A stretch of 17,500 nt of DNA. Origin: Symbiodinium natans. Taxonomy: Eukaryota; Sar; Dinophyceae; Suessiales; Symbiodiniaceae. The notes under the pieces were generated by a model. It saw only the letters and a list, made by a program, of their open reading frames with translations. It did no database searches and was not told the origin of the DNA. The position numbers and the translations under genes were made by a program. Below are positions 8,158 through 15,474 of this stretch, one piece after another. The stretch covers positions 532,501 through 550,000 of the forward strand of contig CAJNDS010002184.1 in NCBI GenBank assembly GCA_905221605.1, in the 5' to 3' direction. Within the stretch, counting starts at the first letter, position 1; the number at the start of each line of letters is the position of its first letter.

Positions 8158-8600
8158 CCCTGAACCCTAAACCCTAAACCCTAAACCCTACCAACCCTCA
8201 ACCACCCCAAATCCTATGCTAAACCCTAAGCCTACAATCTGAACGCTATAGACCCTAGCTCTGTACCCTACACCCTAAACCCCTCAACTCCTCAGCGTAC
8301 ACCCTACCTCGACCCCTTAAGCCAGTCCAAACCCCAATAAGATCAGAAGCGCTAAAAACCCAATCAGCCCTACAAGTATCTCTAAACCCTAAGCACGAAC
8401 CCCCGCAAATAGAACCTTAAGCTCAAAACCTCAAATCGACCCTAAACCCTAAAAATCCAAAACCCCAAACCCTACGTAAACAAGCTAAACCAACGTAAAC
8501 CTTACAAAATCCTGATTAAACCTTCAACCCTACAAACCTCATCTAGAACCCTAAACCCCAAACCCTCAACCCTAAACCCTAAATGAACCCCCAAACTCAA
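8158..8600 (-). repeat. Degenerate CCCTAAA-rich region
   Basis: Scattered CCCTAAA, CCCTCAA and CCTACAA words rather than a clean array. It looks like an old telomere-type array eroded by substitutions, ending 20 bp before the S4 exon donor. Confidence 0.65.
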
Positions 8601-8617
8601 GGTCTCCCTCTCAGCAC

Positions 8618-8703
8618 CGGGGCGTCTTCAGCATCCGAGTGATGCGGATGATGCGCACGGCCCGCAGGGCGCTGGAGTTGCCGATGCCCTGCAGCTGGTC
8701 GTC
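8618..8703 (-). CDS. Channel exon: S4 voltage sensor
   Basis: The 86-nt exon encodes DDQLQGIGNSSALRAVRII followed by RITRMLKTPR. Arginines and lysine recur every third residue (LRAVRIIRITRMLK), the hallmark of the S4 voltage sensor in which these charges move in the membrane field. This is the clearest channel signature in the window. Acceptor GCCAG|GAC; donor CCCG|GTGC, phase 2. That completes the Arg codon with the C that starts the next exon. Confidence 0.85.
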
Positions 8704-8779
8704 CTGGCGCCCTAAACCCTAAACCCTAAACCCTAAACCCTAAACCCTAAACCCTAGGGTTTAGGGTTTTCGGGTAGAC
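8704..8779 (-). other. 76-nt GT-AG intron made of telomere repeats
   Basis: The intron begins GTCTACCCG and ends GGCGCCAG. Between lie about eight telomere heptamers that change orientation once (head-to-head junction near 8758 on the plus strand). CCAGGTC at the donor side and CCAGGAC at the acceptor side match at 6 of 7 bases, as a decayed target duplication would. It is a second telomere-derived intron in the same gene. Confidence 0.6.
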
Positions 8780-8812
8780 CTGGACCTCCCCGACGTGCTC
8801 GTTTAAAGACGC
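8780..8812 (-). CDS. Channel exon: S3-S4 linker
   Basis: TTTAAG|GCG...GTCCAG|GTC bounds 33 nt encoding ASLNEHVGEVQ, phase 0 at both ends. It joins directly to DDQLQGIGNSS at the start of the S4 exon after a 76-nt telomere-repeat intron. Acidic, short and placed just before S4, it fits the extracellular S3-S4 loop. Confidence 0.5.
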
Positions 8813-8846
8813 CTTAAATACCCCCTTAATCAAGGAGTTCCATAGC

Positions 8847-9152
8847 CATTCCGCCTCGCTTTGGGTGCTGCCTCGATTTTGGGTGCTGCTTCAACGCGTG
8901 GGCTTCGCGCTGAAGCAGCACGCTGAAATTGAGGTGGAACGATAGTCGAGGTGGCACGTTGTGAAAATCAACTGGGTTTCGCTAGAAAGGCTATTTTGTA
9001 TGAGAAGAAACATGCCAGGCCAAATTCCCGTGCCAAATGCATGCTGCCTCGATTTGGGTGCTGCCTCAAATTCGGATGCTGCTTCAGCGCGTGGGCTTCG
9101 CGCTGAAGCAGCACGCTGAAATTGAGGTGGAACGATACTTGAGGTGGAACGG
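8847..9152. repeat. Pair of foldback repeats with a 14-bp perfect stem
   Basis: Copies at 8847-8957 and 9043-9152 are about 85 percent alike by eye. Each has two CCTCG(A/C)TTTGGGTGCTG-like words, then a hairpin, then CTGAAATTGAGGTGGAACG. In the right copy GCTGCTTCAGCGCG (9078-9091) pairs perfectly with 9099-9112 around a 7-base loop. The left copy has one mismatch. Probably a foldback transposon-like element. Confidence 0.65.
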
Positions 9153-9199
9153 TTAGGGAAACCCTTGACTTAAGGCACACTTACATTGATTACCTGGGG

Positions 9200-9640
9200 T
9201 GTGCAGGTAGGGGTTAGGATTTAGGGTGTAAGGGGCTTGGAGGTTTTGGTTTCTTTTTGAAGGGTTTGGGGAGCCTAGGGGCTTAGGGCTCCAATGTACC
9301 AACTCAACAACCCAACCGTTTAGGGGTTCGGGTTTTAGGGCTTAGGGCTCAGGGTTTAGGGTTTAGGGTGGTCCCCAACCTGCTCCTTGTGGTGGACGAA
9401 ATCCGAATCCCTGCACCCTAAAGCCCTCGCCGAAAACCTGAAGGCAAAACCCTAAACCCTCTGCCCTGATAACTCAGGTGTTCGAACATGGCTAGAAACC
9501 CACTGCCAAAAAACACAAGTCCCCAATACCCACACACTCGACCCTGGGCTGGGGGCTTAGAGTTCAACTAACACCGTAAACCCTACGGGGGAACTGAGCA
9601 GCTCCCCAGGTCCTGCTGGATGAGGAAGGCCTGAAAGCAA
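9200..9640. other. Intron stretch with sparse telomere-like words
   Basis: Patches of TTTAGGG variants at 9210-9260 and 9320-9370. The rest (9380-9640) is unique and without a recognised exon. Confidence 0.4.
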
Positions 9641-9686
9641 GGATTTAGGGTTTAGGGTTCTGTTTAGCGTTAAAGGCACCTGAAAT

Positions 9687-9987
9687 CCTAAACCCAAAAC
9701 CCTAAACCCTAAACCCTAAACCCGGAACCCTAAACCCTAAACCCTAAACCCTAAACCCTAAACCCTAAACCCTAAACCCTAAACCCTAAACACAAGCATT
9801 GTTTCGGAGTCCTGCATGTGAATCGCTCGGCCAGCAGGCTTTGGCGTTTAGGGGTCTCCGCTGGTTTCAGAAGGGGTTTTACTACGAGTTCTGCGTCTGC
9901 TTTGGTTAGGGTTTAGGGTTTAGGGTTTAGGGTTTAGGGTTTAGGGTTTAGGGTTTAGGGTTTAGGGTTTAGGGTTTAGGGTTTAGG
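9687..9987. repeat. Two opposed telomere arrays
   Basis: CCCTAAA at 9687-9790 (about 14 units) and TTTAGGG at 9905-9987 (about 12 units), pointing at each other across 115 bp of unique DNA. Both are nearly uniform. Confidence 0.9.
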
Positions 9988-10144
9988 GGCTTCAGTTCTG
10001 AGGGTAGTGTCATGGGCCCTTAATATGGTCCCTTACCTCCTTGAAGGGGTTCTGAAGTATGGGCCTTGGGGTTGTAAAGGGCATTCTAAGGGGTATATAA
10101 TGGGTAACCTGTTGAGGGCCCATATCATATCCCCAAGCCCACCA

Positions 10145-10345
10145 AAAAAAGAAACTAAATAACAAAAAACCACAATAACAATAATAATCCGAGTAACAAT
10201 CGTCATAATAATATTAAGACTAATAATCATAATAACAATAATAATGATAATCATAATAATAATTATCATAATAATCATAATAATAATAATGATAATCATA
10301 ATAATCATAATAATAATTATTAATAACAATATTAAAAACAATGAT
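10145..10345. repeat. AAT/ATC trinucleotide microsatellite
   Basis: AATAATAATCATAATAAT-type repeats over about 180 bp. Translated on the minus strand it gives poly-Ile/Met or Tyr/Asp, which is not a protein. It lies just beyond the S3b exon donor. Confidence 0.9.
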
Positions 10346-10393
10346 AACCAACGGCCCCCTGAGAGCCCCGGTGGCTGAGGTCCGAGAGGCCAC

Positions 10394-10450
10394 GTCGATC
10401 CCCAGCTCCCACAAGGAGCTCGTGACCTCGGCGCTGACGTCTGAGAGCCC
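10394..10450 (-). CDS. Channel exon: end of S3 and following loop
   Basis: AAGAG|GGG...ATCGAC|GTGG bounds 57 nt encoding GLSDVSAEVTSSLWELGID, phase 0 at both ends. Joined to the S3 exon it reads WLDFLIGLSDVSAEV, a reasonable S3 continuation. The open frame runs on through the donor into ASRTSATGALRG and then into an AT-rich microsatellite that translates as poly-Ile/Met, clearly not coding. Placement rests on phase and position. Confidence 0.5.
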
Positions 10451-10607
10451 CTCTTAAGAGTTCATAACTACTAGGTTTAGGGTTTAGAGTTTCTGGGATT
10501 AGGGTGGGAAACCCGAAAAGTTTAACTTTTAGGCTCCTTATTGTAGTTTCTCCAAAATCACAAAAAGTTAAATATCCTAAGGGCCAGCCAGAAGAAAGCC
10601 GAGAGAC

Positions 10608-10664
10608 GATCAGGAAGTCGAGCCAGCCCCAGGCCCAGTCAGCGCCTGCTTGGTGATTTGTTGA
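10608..10664 (-). CDS. Channel exon: transmembrane segment S3 (first half)
   Basis: The segment encodes STNHQAGADWAWGWLDFLI. The motif W-x-W-x-x-x-D-F-L-I is the S3 start of voltage-gated channels (usually WxWNxFDxxIV), with the conserved S3 aspartate. The donor is ATC|GTCTCTC, phase 0. The acceptor is either GAGAG|TCA (10664) or CAAGCAG|GC (10645). The former matches the phase of the upstream exons; the latter has the better consensus. Confidence 0.65.
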
Positions 10665-10725
10665 CTCTCGTTGTTGTTTGTTTTCCTTTTATCTATTGAT
10701 GTTTTTCATTTCTTTTGTGTGTGGG

Positions 10726-11058
10726 GGGTTAGGGTTTAGGGTTTAGGGTTTTGGGTTTTGTGGTTTTCCAAGGGACTTCCGGAACTTTTAGGTGACGAAA
10801 GGTTGAGGCTTATGGTGTTCAGGGCAAAGAGCCCTCCCCATAGGACGTCCAGGATCGTGCCTCTTCAGTCCTAGGGTTTAGGGTTTAGGGTTCAGGGTTT
10901 AGGGTTCAGGGTTAGGGTTCAGGGTTTGGGGTTTAGGGTCTAGGGTGGAGGGTTGAGGGTTTAGGGCAGCAATGTCAGGGATCCAACAATTTGGCTCTCT
11001 CCTCACCTTGCAGCCCTGGACAAGGTGATGCGCTTATGCCCTCGAAAGCATAAACCTT
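10726..11058. repeat. TTTAGGG patches with unique DNA
   Basis: TTTAGGG at 10726-10757 and TTTAGGG/TTCAGGG at 10872-10968. Minus-strand 10870-10800 reads ILDVLWGGLFALNTISL, hydrophobic, but its position does not fit the channel order. Confidence 0.6.
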
Positions 11059-11059
11059 A

Positions 11060-11118
11060 CCGTGGGGGACCACATGAACCCGAGAAAGCTTCCTTTGGTT
11101 CACATTCTCTTCCCACGG
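11060..11118. mobile_element. 59-bp inverted-repeat element
   Basis: CCGTGGG...CATGAACC at the left pairs with GGTTCACAT...CCCACGG at the right, around AAGCTT. It resembles a very short MITE. No target duplication seen. Confidence 0.5.
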
Positions 11119-11129
11119 GAAACATAGCA

Positions 11130-11451
11130 GCCCCTAAACCCTAAATCCTGAACCCTGAACCCTGAACCCTAAACCCTAAACCCTAAACCCTGAACCCTGA
11201 ACCCTGAACCCTAAACCCTGACCCCTGAACCCTAAACCCTAAACCACTGCGGTGCTTGCATGCTGGCCTCACACCTTGACCTCCTGCAAGCTTACACATC
11301 TGGCTTGAGCCCACAAGCCTGTCCTACCGGGACTTCGAAGCAACCAACCTAAACCCTGAACCCCAAACCCCAAACCCTAAACCCCAAACGCTAAACCCCA
11401 AACCCTAAACCCTAAACCCTAAACCCTGAACCCTGAACCCTAAACCCTAGG
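11130..11451 (-). repeat. CCCTAAA/CCCTGAA arrays
   Basis: Arrays at 11130-11246 and 11345-11451 with CCCTGAA and CCCCAAA variants. Between them is 95 bp of unique DNA. Confidence 0.85.
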
Positions 11452-11484
11452 CCAATTTAGGGTTCATTTGGTCCCCCCCCAAGA
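11450..11484. mobile_element. Solo end of the CCTTGGGG TIR family
   Basis: CCAATTTAGGGTTCATTTGG followed by TCCCCCCCCAAG matches the right end of the element at 6673 (CCAATTTTAGGGTTCATTTC then GTCCC). Only this end is present; it is a truncated copy next to a telomere array. Confidence 0.55.
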
Positions 11485-11565
11485 TATAGACCCTGAACCC
11501 GAGGGTGATTGGCAGAGTTCGACCTCTCTTCGAGGGTCTTTCAGCAAGCGCAGGGCTTGGGGTCG

Positions 11566-11710
11566 GAGTTTAGGGTTTGGGGGGTTTGGGTGTTTAGGGT
11601 TTAGGGTTTAGGGTTTAGGGTTTAGGGTTTAGGGTTTAGGGTGTGTCAAGGGAGGGCGCGCGCTCGGGTGTGAAACACCCCGGGCCGCGCGCTCGCGTTG
11701 CCCGTCAACC
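11566..11710. repeat. TTTAGGG array and GC-rich palindrome
   Basis: About nine TTTAGGG units at 11580-11643. They are followed by GCGCGCGCTCGGGTGT/ACACCCCGGGCCGCGCGC (about 11657-11692), a strong hairpin with a 3-base loop. Function unknown. Confidence 0.65.
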
Positions 11711-11811
11711 CACCCCGGCCACCCAAACTATACTCTATTAGGGTTTAGGGTTTATGGAATTTATTTTCTTGCGCCCTGATGCTTGCTTTGATGTTTTTAA
11801 AGTTGCGCTGT

Positions 11812-12385
11812 TAGGGTTTGAGCTGGGGTTGGGGGTAGCCTCGGCCCTTTTCGGGCCTTCGGCGTGTCAGGGCCCGTAGAGGCCCTTATTTATTTGAAGG
11901 TCAGGGAAACCCTTTGTGCCTGCTCCTGGATTCCCCGTTTAAGGGCCTCAAGCCTTTTGGTGGCTTTTGGGGCCTTCTGGGGCCTTTTGGGGGCTTTCCT
12001 GGCCCTTCCGGGGTAAAATGAAGGGGTGCCCAAAACCATGGATTTCAGTACAAAAAATCGCATTTTTCATTGCGGGTACGGGCATCCTGGGGTCCCCCTT
12101 CTTTTAGGGGGTCTTATGAAGTCTTTTGAAGCCTTTTGGTGGCTCTTGGGGTCCTTCGGCGTGTCAGGGGCCGTAGAGGCTTTATTCATTTGAAGGTCAG
12201 GGAACCTATTACTTTTTTTATGAGTATTTCAATCGCTAGGGTTTAAGCTGGGGTTCGGGGTAGCCTCGGCCCTTTTCGGGCCTTCGGCATGTTAGGGCCC
12301 GTAGAGGCCCTTATTTGCTTGAAGGCCTTCGCAGGGTTTTGCGGTGTTAGGGTTTAAGCTGGGGTTCGGGGTAGCCTCGGCTTTT
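11812..12385 (+). repeat. Tandem-like repeat of about 110 bp, four diverged copies
   Basis: The unit is AGCTGGGGTT(G/C)GGGGTAGCC, TCGGCCCTTTTCGGGCCTTC, GGCGTGTCAGGGCCCGTAGA and GGCCCTTATT. Full copies lie at 11812-11915 and 12237-12330, partial ones at 12136-12210 and 12346-12385. A second word, AAGCCTTTTGGTGGCT, recurs at 11950 and 12130. Not coding. Confidence 0.65.
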
Positions 12386-12539
12386 TGGGGGGGGCTCGAA
12401 AATCCGTAACCCCAAATTGAGCAACCCGCCTGCCTGGACCCCTCCCAGCCTCCTAGTCCAGGAATCCAGCCACCAGGGGCCAGGGGCCCGGCAAACCCTG
12501 AACCCAAAACCCTGAACCACCTCCAGAGGCAAAGGGTTA

Positions 12540-12775
12540 CGATTTGGGGTTATACTTTAGCTACGCTAAAGGTGGTCTGGGTGCCGGCCATCCCTTAGCC
12601 GAGGTACTGACTTTGTCGTAAAATAGGCCGATGTCCGTTGGTTTGTCGAGGACAGACGGTGAGGCTTAACCCTCACCTTTCCGTTTCTCTTTTCGCTTGG
12701 GCGCTCGGGCTGTAAGGCCCTCGGCCGAGCGTTCGGGGTCTGTCGCTCGACGGAAGCGACCCCTCACTTAGTTTA
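12540..12775. other. Unique stretch dense in small hairpins
   Basis: CTTTAGC/GCTAAAG (12556-12572), GGTGAGG/CCTCACC (12659-12679), CGCTCGG/CCGAGCG (about 12702-12731) and GTCGCT/AGCGAC (about 12742-12761) follow one another. It is free of telomere repeats. It could be a structured RNA, but no snRNA, tRNA, rRNA or spliced-leader motif is present. Confidence 0.35.
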
Positions 12776-13041
12776 GGGTTTAGGGTTTAGGGTTGAGGGT
12801 GCGGCTGAGCTAAGGCAGCCAAGCTGCCACAGAAGAAGCTCCTCCCGTAAGCGCCTATTCCTGCGGCGAGGCAGCACGCAGCGAAGACTATGCAGACAGG
12901 AGCAACGGACCCGAACCTAAACCCTAAACCCTAAACCCTAAACCCTAAACCCTAAACCCTAAACCCTAAACCCCTACGATTGTACCCCTGGGGTCTGGGA
13001 TTCATAATGGTGTCCATGACGAAGGTTATACTGGGCGGAAC
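12776..13041. repeat. Telomere patches in the S2-S3 intron
   Basis: TTTAGGG at 12770-12797 and CCCTAAA at 12917-12977. The unique piece 12800-12910 is open on both strands without recognisable motifs. Confidence 0.6.
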
Positions 13042-13074
13042 CTGCCATGGGTTTGGGTTGTACCCGTCGCGCTC
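13042..13074 (-). CDS. Tentative S2-S3 linker exon
   Basis: CCGTCAG|GAG...TGGCAG|GTTCC bounds 33 nt encoding ERDGYNPNPWQ, phase 0 at both ends. That agrees with the phase-0 end of the S2 exon and phase-0 start of the S3 exon. The frame continues past the donor as VPPSITFVMDTIMN, so the exon could be longer. No specific homology is recognised. Confidence 0.3.
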
Positions 13075-13092
13075 CTGACGGTGAGACGAGGA

Positions 13093-13273
13093 AAACCCTA
13101 AACCCTAAACCCTAAACGGTGAATGGACACTAAACCCGATTCTCTAAACCCTAAACCCTATAGAAACCCTGAATCCTCAGCTTGCAGGTGCTGAGGCTCC
13201 TAAACCCTAAACCCTAAACCCTAAACCCTAAACCCTAAACCCTAAACCCTAAACCCTAAACCCTAAACCCTAG
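13093..13273 (-). repeat. CCCTAAA arrays and an 8-bp-stem hairpin
   Basis: Arrays at 13093-13118 and 13200-13273 (about ten units). Just before the second, CCTCAGC/GCTGAGG (about 13174-13196) forms a perfect stem. Confidence 0.8.
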
Positions 13274-13357
13274 ACCCCACCCTCTGCGTGAAACAATTCC
13301 TAAGGCCCTCCAAACAACTGAGTTGAGGGCTCGGGGTTAATCCTTGGGTTTTTTTGG

Positions 13358-13720
13358 GGTTTAGGGCTTTTAGGGCTTTTAGGGCTTTTAGGGTTTTTAA
13401 GATTTTTCGGGTTTTTAGGGTTTGTTTTGAGCTTTTTTAGGGTTTTTAGGGTTTCGGGTTTAGGGCTTAGGTTTTGGGATTTAGGGTTTATCTAAGAAAT
13501 GCTCAGCATACCCCTTGGGCCTAACCTTAAGAGAAAAGAAGGGGGTTATAGTAAAGCCCTTCCTCATATTCTCCTTTTGTAGATTGAGGGGCATGGGCTT
13601 TGGGCGTGTTGAACTATGCTTAGGGCTTAGGGTTTAGGGTTTAGGGTTTAGGTTTTAGGCTTTAGGCTTTAGCCTTTCGGGTTCTGGGCGTCAGGGTTCA
13701 GGGCTTTAGGGCGTGAGGGT
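13358..13720 (+). repeat. TTTTAGGG-type variant array
   Basis: 8- to 10-base variants (GCTTTTAGGG, GGTTTTTAGGG) at 13358-13460, then TTTAGGG/GCTTAGGG at 13450-13490 and 13615-13710. The interrupted stretch 13500-13610 is unique. Confidence 0.75.
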
Positions 13721-13856
13721 ACTTCGGGCTCGTGACTTAGACTTAGCGTTTGGGGTGGGCGGCTTAAAGCTGGTAAGGCTTCAGCTTAGTAGATTAAAAG
13801 GATTGAGGGCGATTGCCCTCACCTTAACTACCACGAACCCGAAATGAGGCCTAAGT

Positions 13857-13967
13857 AACCCCTAGTTGTCCAGTAACCTGGGGGAATTAAAGGTTAACCT
13901 TTGGGATTATAAGGGCATTATACTACCCCAAAAAGGTTAAAGGTTACCTACTCTACTACTAGGAACC
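13857..13967. mobile_element. 103-bp inverted-repeat element with possible 4-bp target duplication
   Basis: Termini CCTAGT (13861-13866) and ACTAGG (13958-13963) continue inward as AGTAACCT and AGGTTACCT-type arms, then AAAGGTTAACCTTTGGG against CCCCAAAAAGGTTAAAGG. AACC flanks both sides (13857-13860 and 13964-13967). Non-coding; MITE-like. Confidence 0.55.
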
Positions 13968-14052
13968 CCCAAGCCTTTTTGCGCCGTGTTATCGGTTGGG
14001 GAGTAATCCAGGCGGGGGAAGTGCCGGAACTCATGAAACAACGACGGCGCAC

Positions 14053-14127
14053 CTGCTCTGCTCTTGCAGCCAAGCGTCGTAGGACCAGCTCAATGAGAAA
14101 AAACAGCGTGTAGGTGTACTGCATGAC
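14053..14127 (-). CDS. Channel exon: transmembrane segment S2
   Basis: The exon encodes 25 codons: VMQYTYTLFFLIELVLRRLA then ARAEQ. F-F-x-x-E-L-x-L-R is the S2 signature of voltage-gated cation channels, in which the S2 glutamate pairs with S4 charges and the segment ends with arginine at the cytoplasmic face. The exon ends at a consensus donor CAG|GTGCGCC. The next matching channel exon (S3) is about 3.4 kb away. Confidence 0.7.
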
Positions 14128-14177
14128 CTGTAACCCTAAACCCTAAACCCTGAACCCTAGCAGGTGTACTGCATGAC
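14128..14177 (-). other. 50-nt GT-AG intron formed by telomere-repeat insertion with 20-bp target duplication
   Basis: Plus-strand bases 14112-14131 and 14162-14181 are identical (AGGTGTACTGCATGACCTGT). The 30 bases between them, 14132-14161, are telomere-type (three CCCTAAA-class units plus CCCTAGC). On the minus strand the duplicated target is ACAG|GTCATG..., so the first copy supplies GT and the second supplies AG. The excised piece is exactly insert plus one target copy, which restores the pre-insertion exon. Confidence 0.7.
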
Positions 14178-14258
14178 CTGTCTCGACTTCGCTGAAGGTT
14201 TTTGCAAAGTCTTGGAGGAATGTTCGGGCGATATTTGGGGATTCCACGCCCAAAAAGG
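14178..14258 (-). CDS. Channel exon: S1-S2 linker (before telomere-repeat insertion)
   Basis: After a good acceptor (GTCTTTCAG|) the minus strand encodes PFWAWNPQISPEHSS followed by KTLQKPSAKSRQ, 27 codons. It ends CAG exactly at the 5' half of the duplicated 20-bp target. It continues without frame change into the exon at 14127 if the 50-nt telomere insert is spliced out. The linker is hydrophilic, as expected between S1 and S2, but not itself diagnostic. A different frame is also open over the same bases, so the 5' edge is uncertain. Confidence 0.45.
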
Positions 14259-14785
14259 CTGAAAGACACTTTGTCAACTGCTTGTGAAAAGGCGCTAAGC
14301 CCTGACCATTCCGAACTGGTGGGCCTGAGCCCTCAGCCCCCAAGCCCCACGCCCTACGTCCGCCCCAAAAACCCTAAAGCCTAAAACCTCTTACAGCTGT
14401 AAAACCCTGCCAACCCTTAAAGCCCTATAAGTAACCCTAAACCCGAACCCCCCCCCCCAAAAAAAAAAAAAAACTATAAAACCTGAACTCGAAAACTGTA
14501 TATGATATCATTCTGACTTTTCAGACTTTTTGGCAAAACTACAACGCCCCATGTCAAGAAAACTCGAAAAACCAGCTTGCAAATTCTTTCAAAATGTCCC
14601 TAGAGGGCCCAGAGGGCCCGCCCAAAACTTGGCCGCCTGAGTAACAAACAAAAAACGCCCAAAACACGCTTCAAAACTTTCGCCCCGAACTCCGGACCTG
14701 AACCCTATAACAACTTCCCTAAGCCCTAAGCCCTAAACCCTAAACCCTGAACCCTGAACCCTGAACCCTGAACACCGCGGGCGAC
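14259..14785. other. Stretch upstream of S2 exon, S1 not found
   Basis: A minus-strand frame 14343-14182 reads FHKQLTKCLSAFLGVESPN on; it conflicts with the S2 frame. 14450-14472 is a C/A homopolymer pair. A CCCTAAA/CCCTGAA array lies at 14725-14772. No hydrophobic S1-like exon is visible. Confidence 0.4.
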
Positions 14786-14817
14786 CTGCACCGGCGTAGA
14801 GCGCGCGGTAACCAGGC
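14786..14817 (-). CDS. Weak 32-nt exon candidate upstream of S2
   Basis: AAGCAG|GCC...TGCAG|GTCGCC would give a 32-nt exon encoding AWLPRALRRC plus two bases of the next codon. It lies where the cytoplasmic N-terminal part or S1 region of the channel should be. It has only splice-site plausibility and base composition in its favour; no family motif is visible. Confidence 0.2.
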
Positions 14818-14841
14818 CTGCTTGGAGGTTCATGGTACTTG

Positions 14842-14952
14842 CTAACCAGAAAATAACTGTCCTTATAACCCTACTTATCATTGGGATAACCCCTACAAGG
14901 CCCCTAAAGGGGTATGATAAGTAGGGGTTATAAGTACAGTTACAATTGGTTA
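14842..14952. mobile_element. Inverted-repeat (MITE-like) element
   Basis: The left arm TAACCA...TAACTGTCCTTATAACCCTA then CTTATCAT pairs with ATGATAAG then TAGGGGTTATAAGTACAGTTA...TGGTTA at the right (about 38 bp arms) around AACCCCTACAAGGCCCCTAA. It is the longest clean foldback of its type here. Non-coding. Confidence 0.7.
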
Positions 14953-15123
14953 CTAGGATGGCCCTTAGAGCCCTCTGAAAAGTATTCCTAAATTATGATC
15001 CTCTTAAACCCAATAAGGGAAAATATAGAATGTCCCAAGGGCCTACATAGGTTAGTACAGGCACCGGGGCACTTCAGGGTGCGAAGCATGGGGTGAGTTA
15101 AGGGGGAGGGGGGATAGGGAGGG

Positions 15124-15320
15124 GTGGGGTTTAGGGTTTAGGGTTTAGGGTTTAGGGTTTAGGGTTTAGGGTTTAGGGTTTAGGGTTTAGGGTTTAGGGT
15201 TTAGGGTTTAGGGTTTAGGGTTGAGGGTTGAGGGTTTAGGGTTGAGGGTTGAGGGTCTATAGGGTTTAGGCTTTCGGGCTTAGGGTTTAGGCTTTAGGGT
15301 TTAGTGTTTAGGCCTTGGGG
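15124..15320 (+). repeat. TTTAGGG array
   Basis: About 14 uniform units at 15127-15222, then TTGAGGG/TTTAGGG variants to 15255 and scattered words to 15320. Confidence 0.9.
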
Positions 15321-15474
15321 GGTTTGGAGTATGTGGCTTCGTGTTTGTGGTAGAGTCGGAGTCGAAGGCGCTACCTGTGGGGTAGAACCACTACCCCAAA
15401 CCCTGCAATGTTACAAACACTACCGAAACGCTAGAATTTTAGGGTCTAGGGTTGATTGACTCTCTGTTAAAGGA

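Noticed and set aside
10033-10341. 102-residue minus-strand open frame rich in Ile and Met
   Set aside because: It is the translation of an AAT/ATC microsatellite; composition and repetition exclude a real membrane protein.
10800-10875. ILDVLWGGLFALNTISL as channel segment S1 or S3
   Set aside because: Hydrophobic and S1-like, but it lies between the S2 and S3 exons, and a better S3 exon exists at 10664-10608.
11940-12013. Dinoflagellate spliced-leader RNA (similar CAAGCCTTTTGGTGGC word)
   Set aside because: The expected CCGTAGCCATTTTGGCTCAAG leader with its donor is not present; the resemblance is limited to a few bases.
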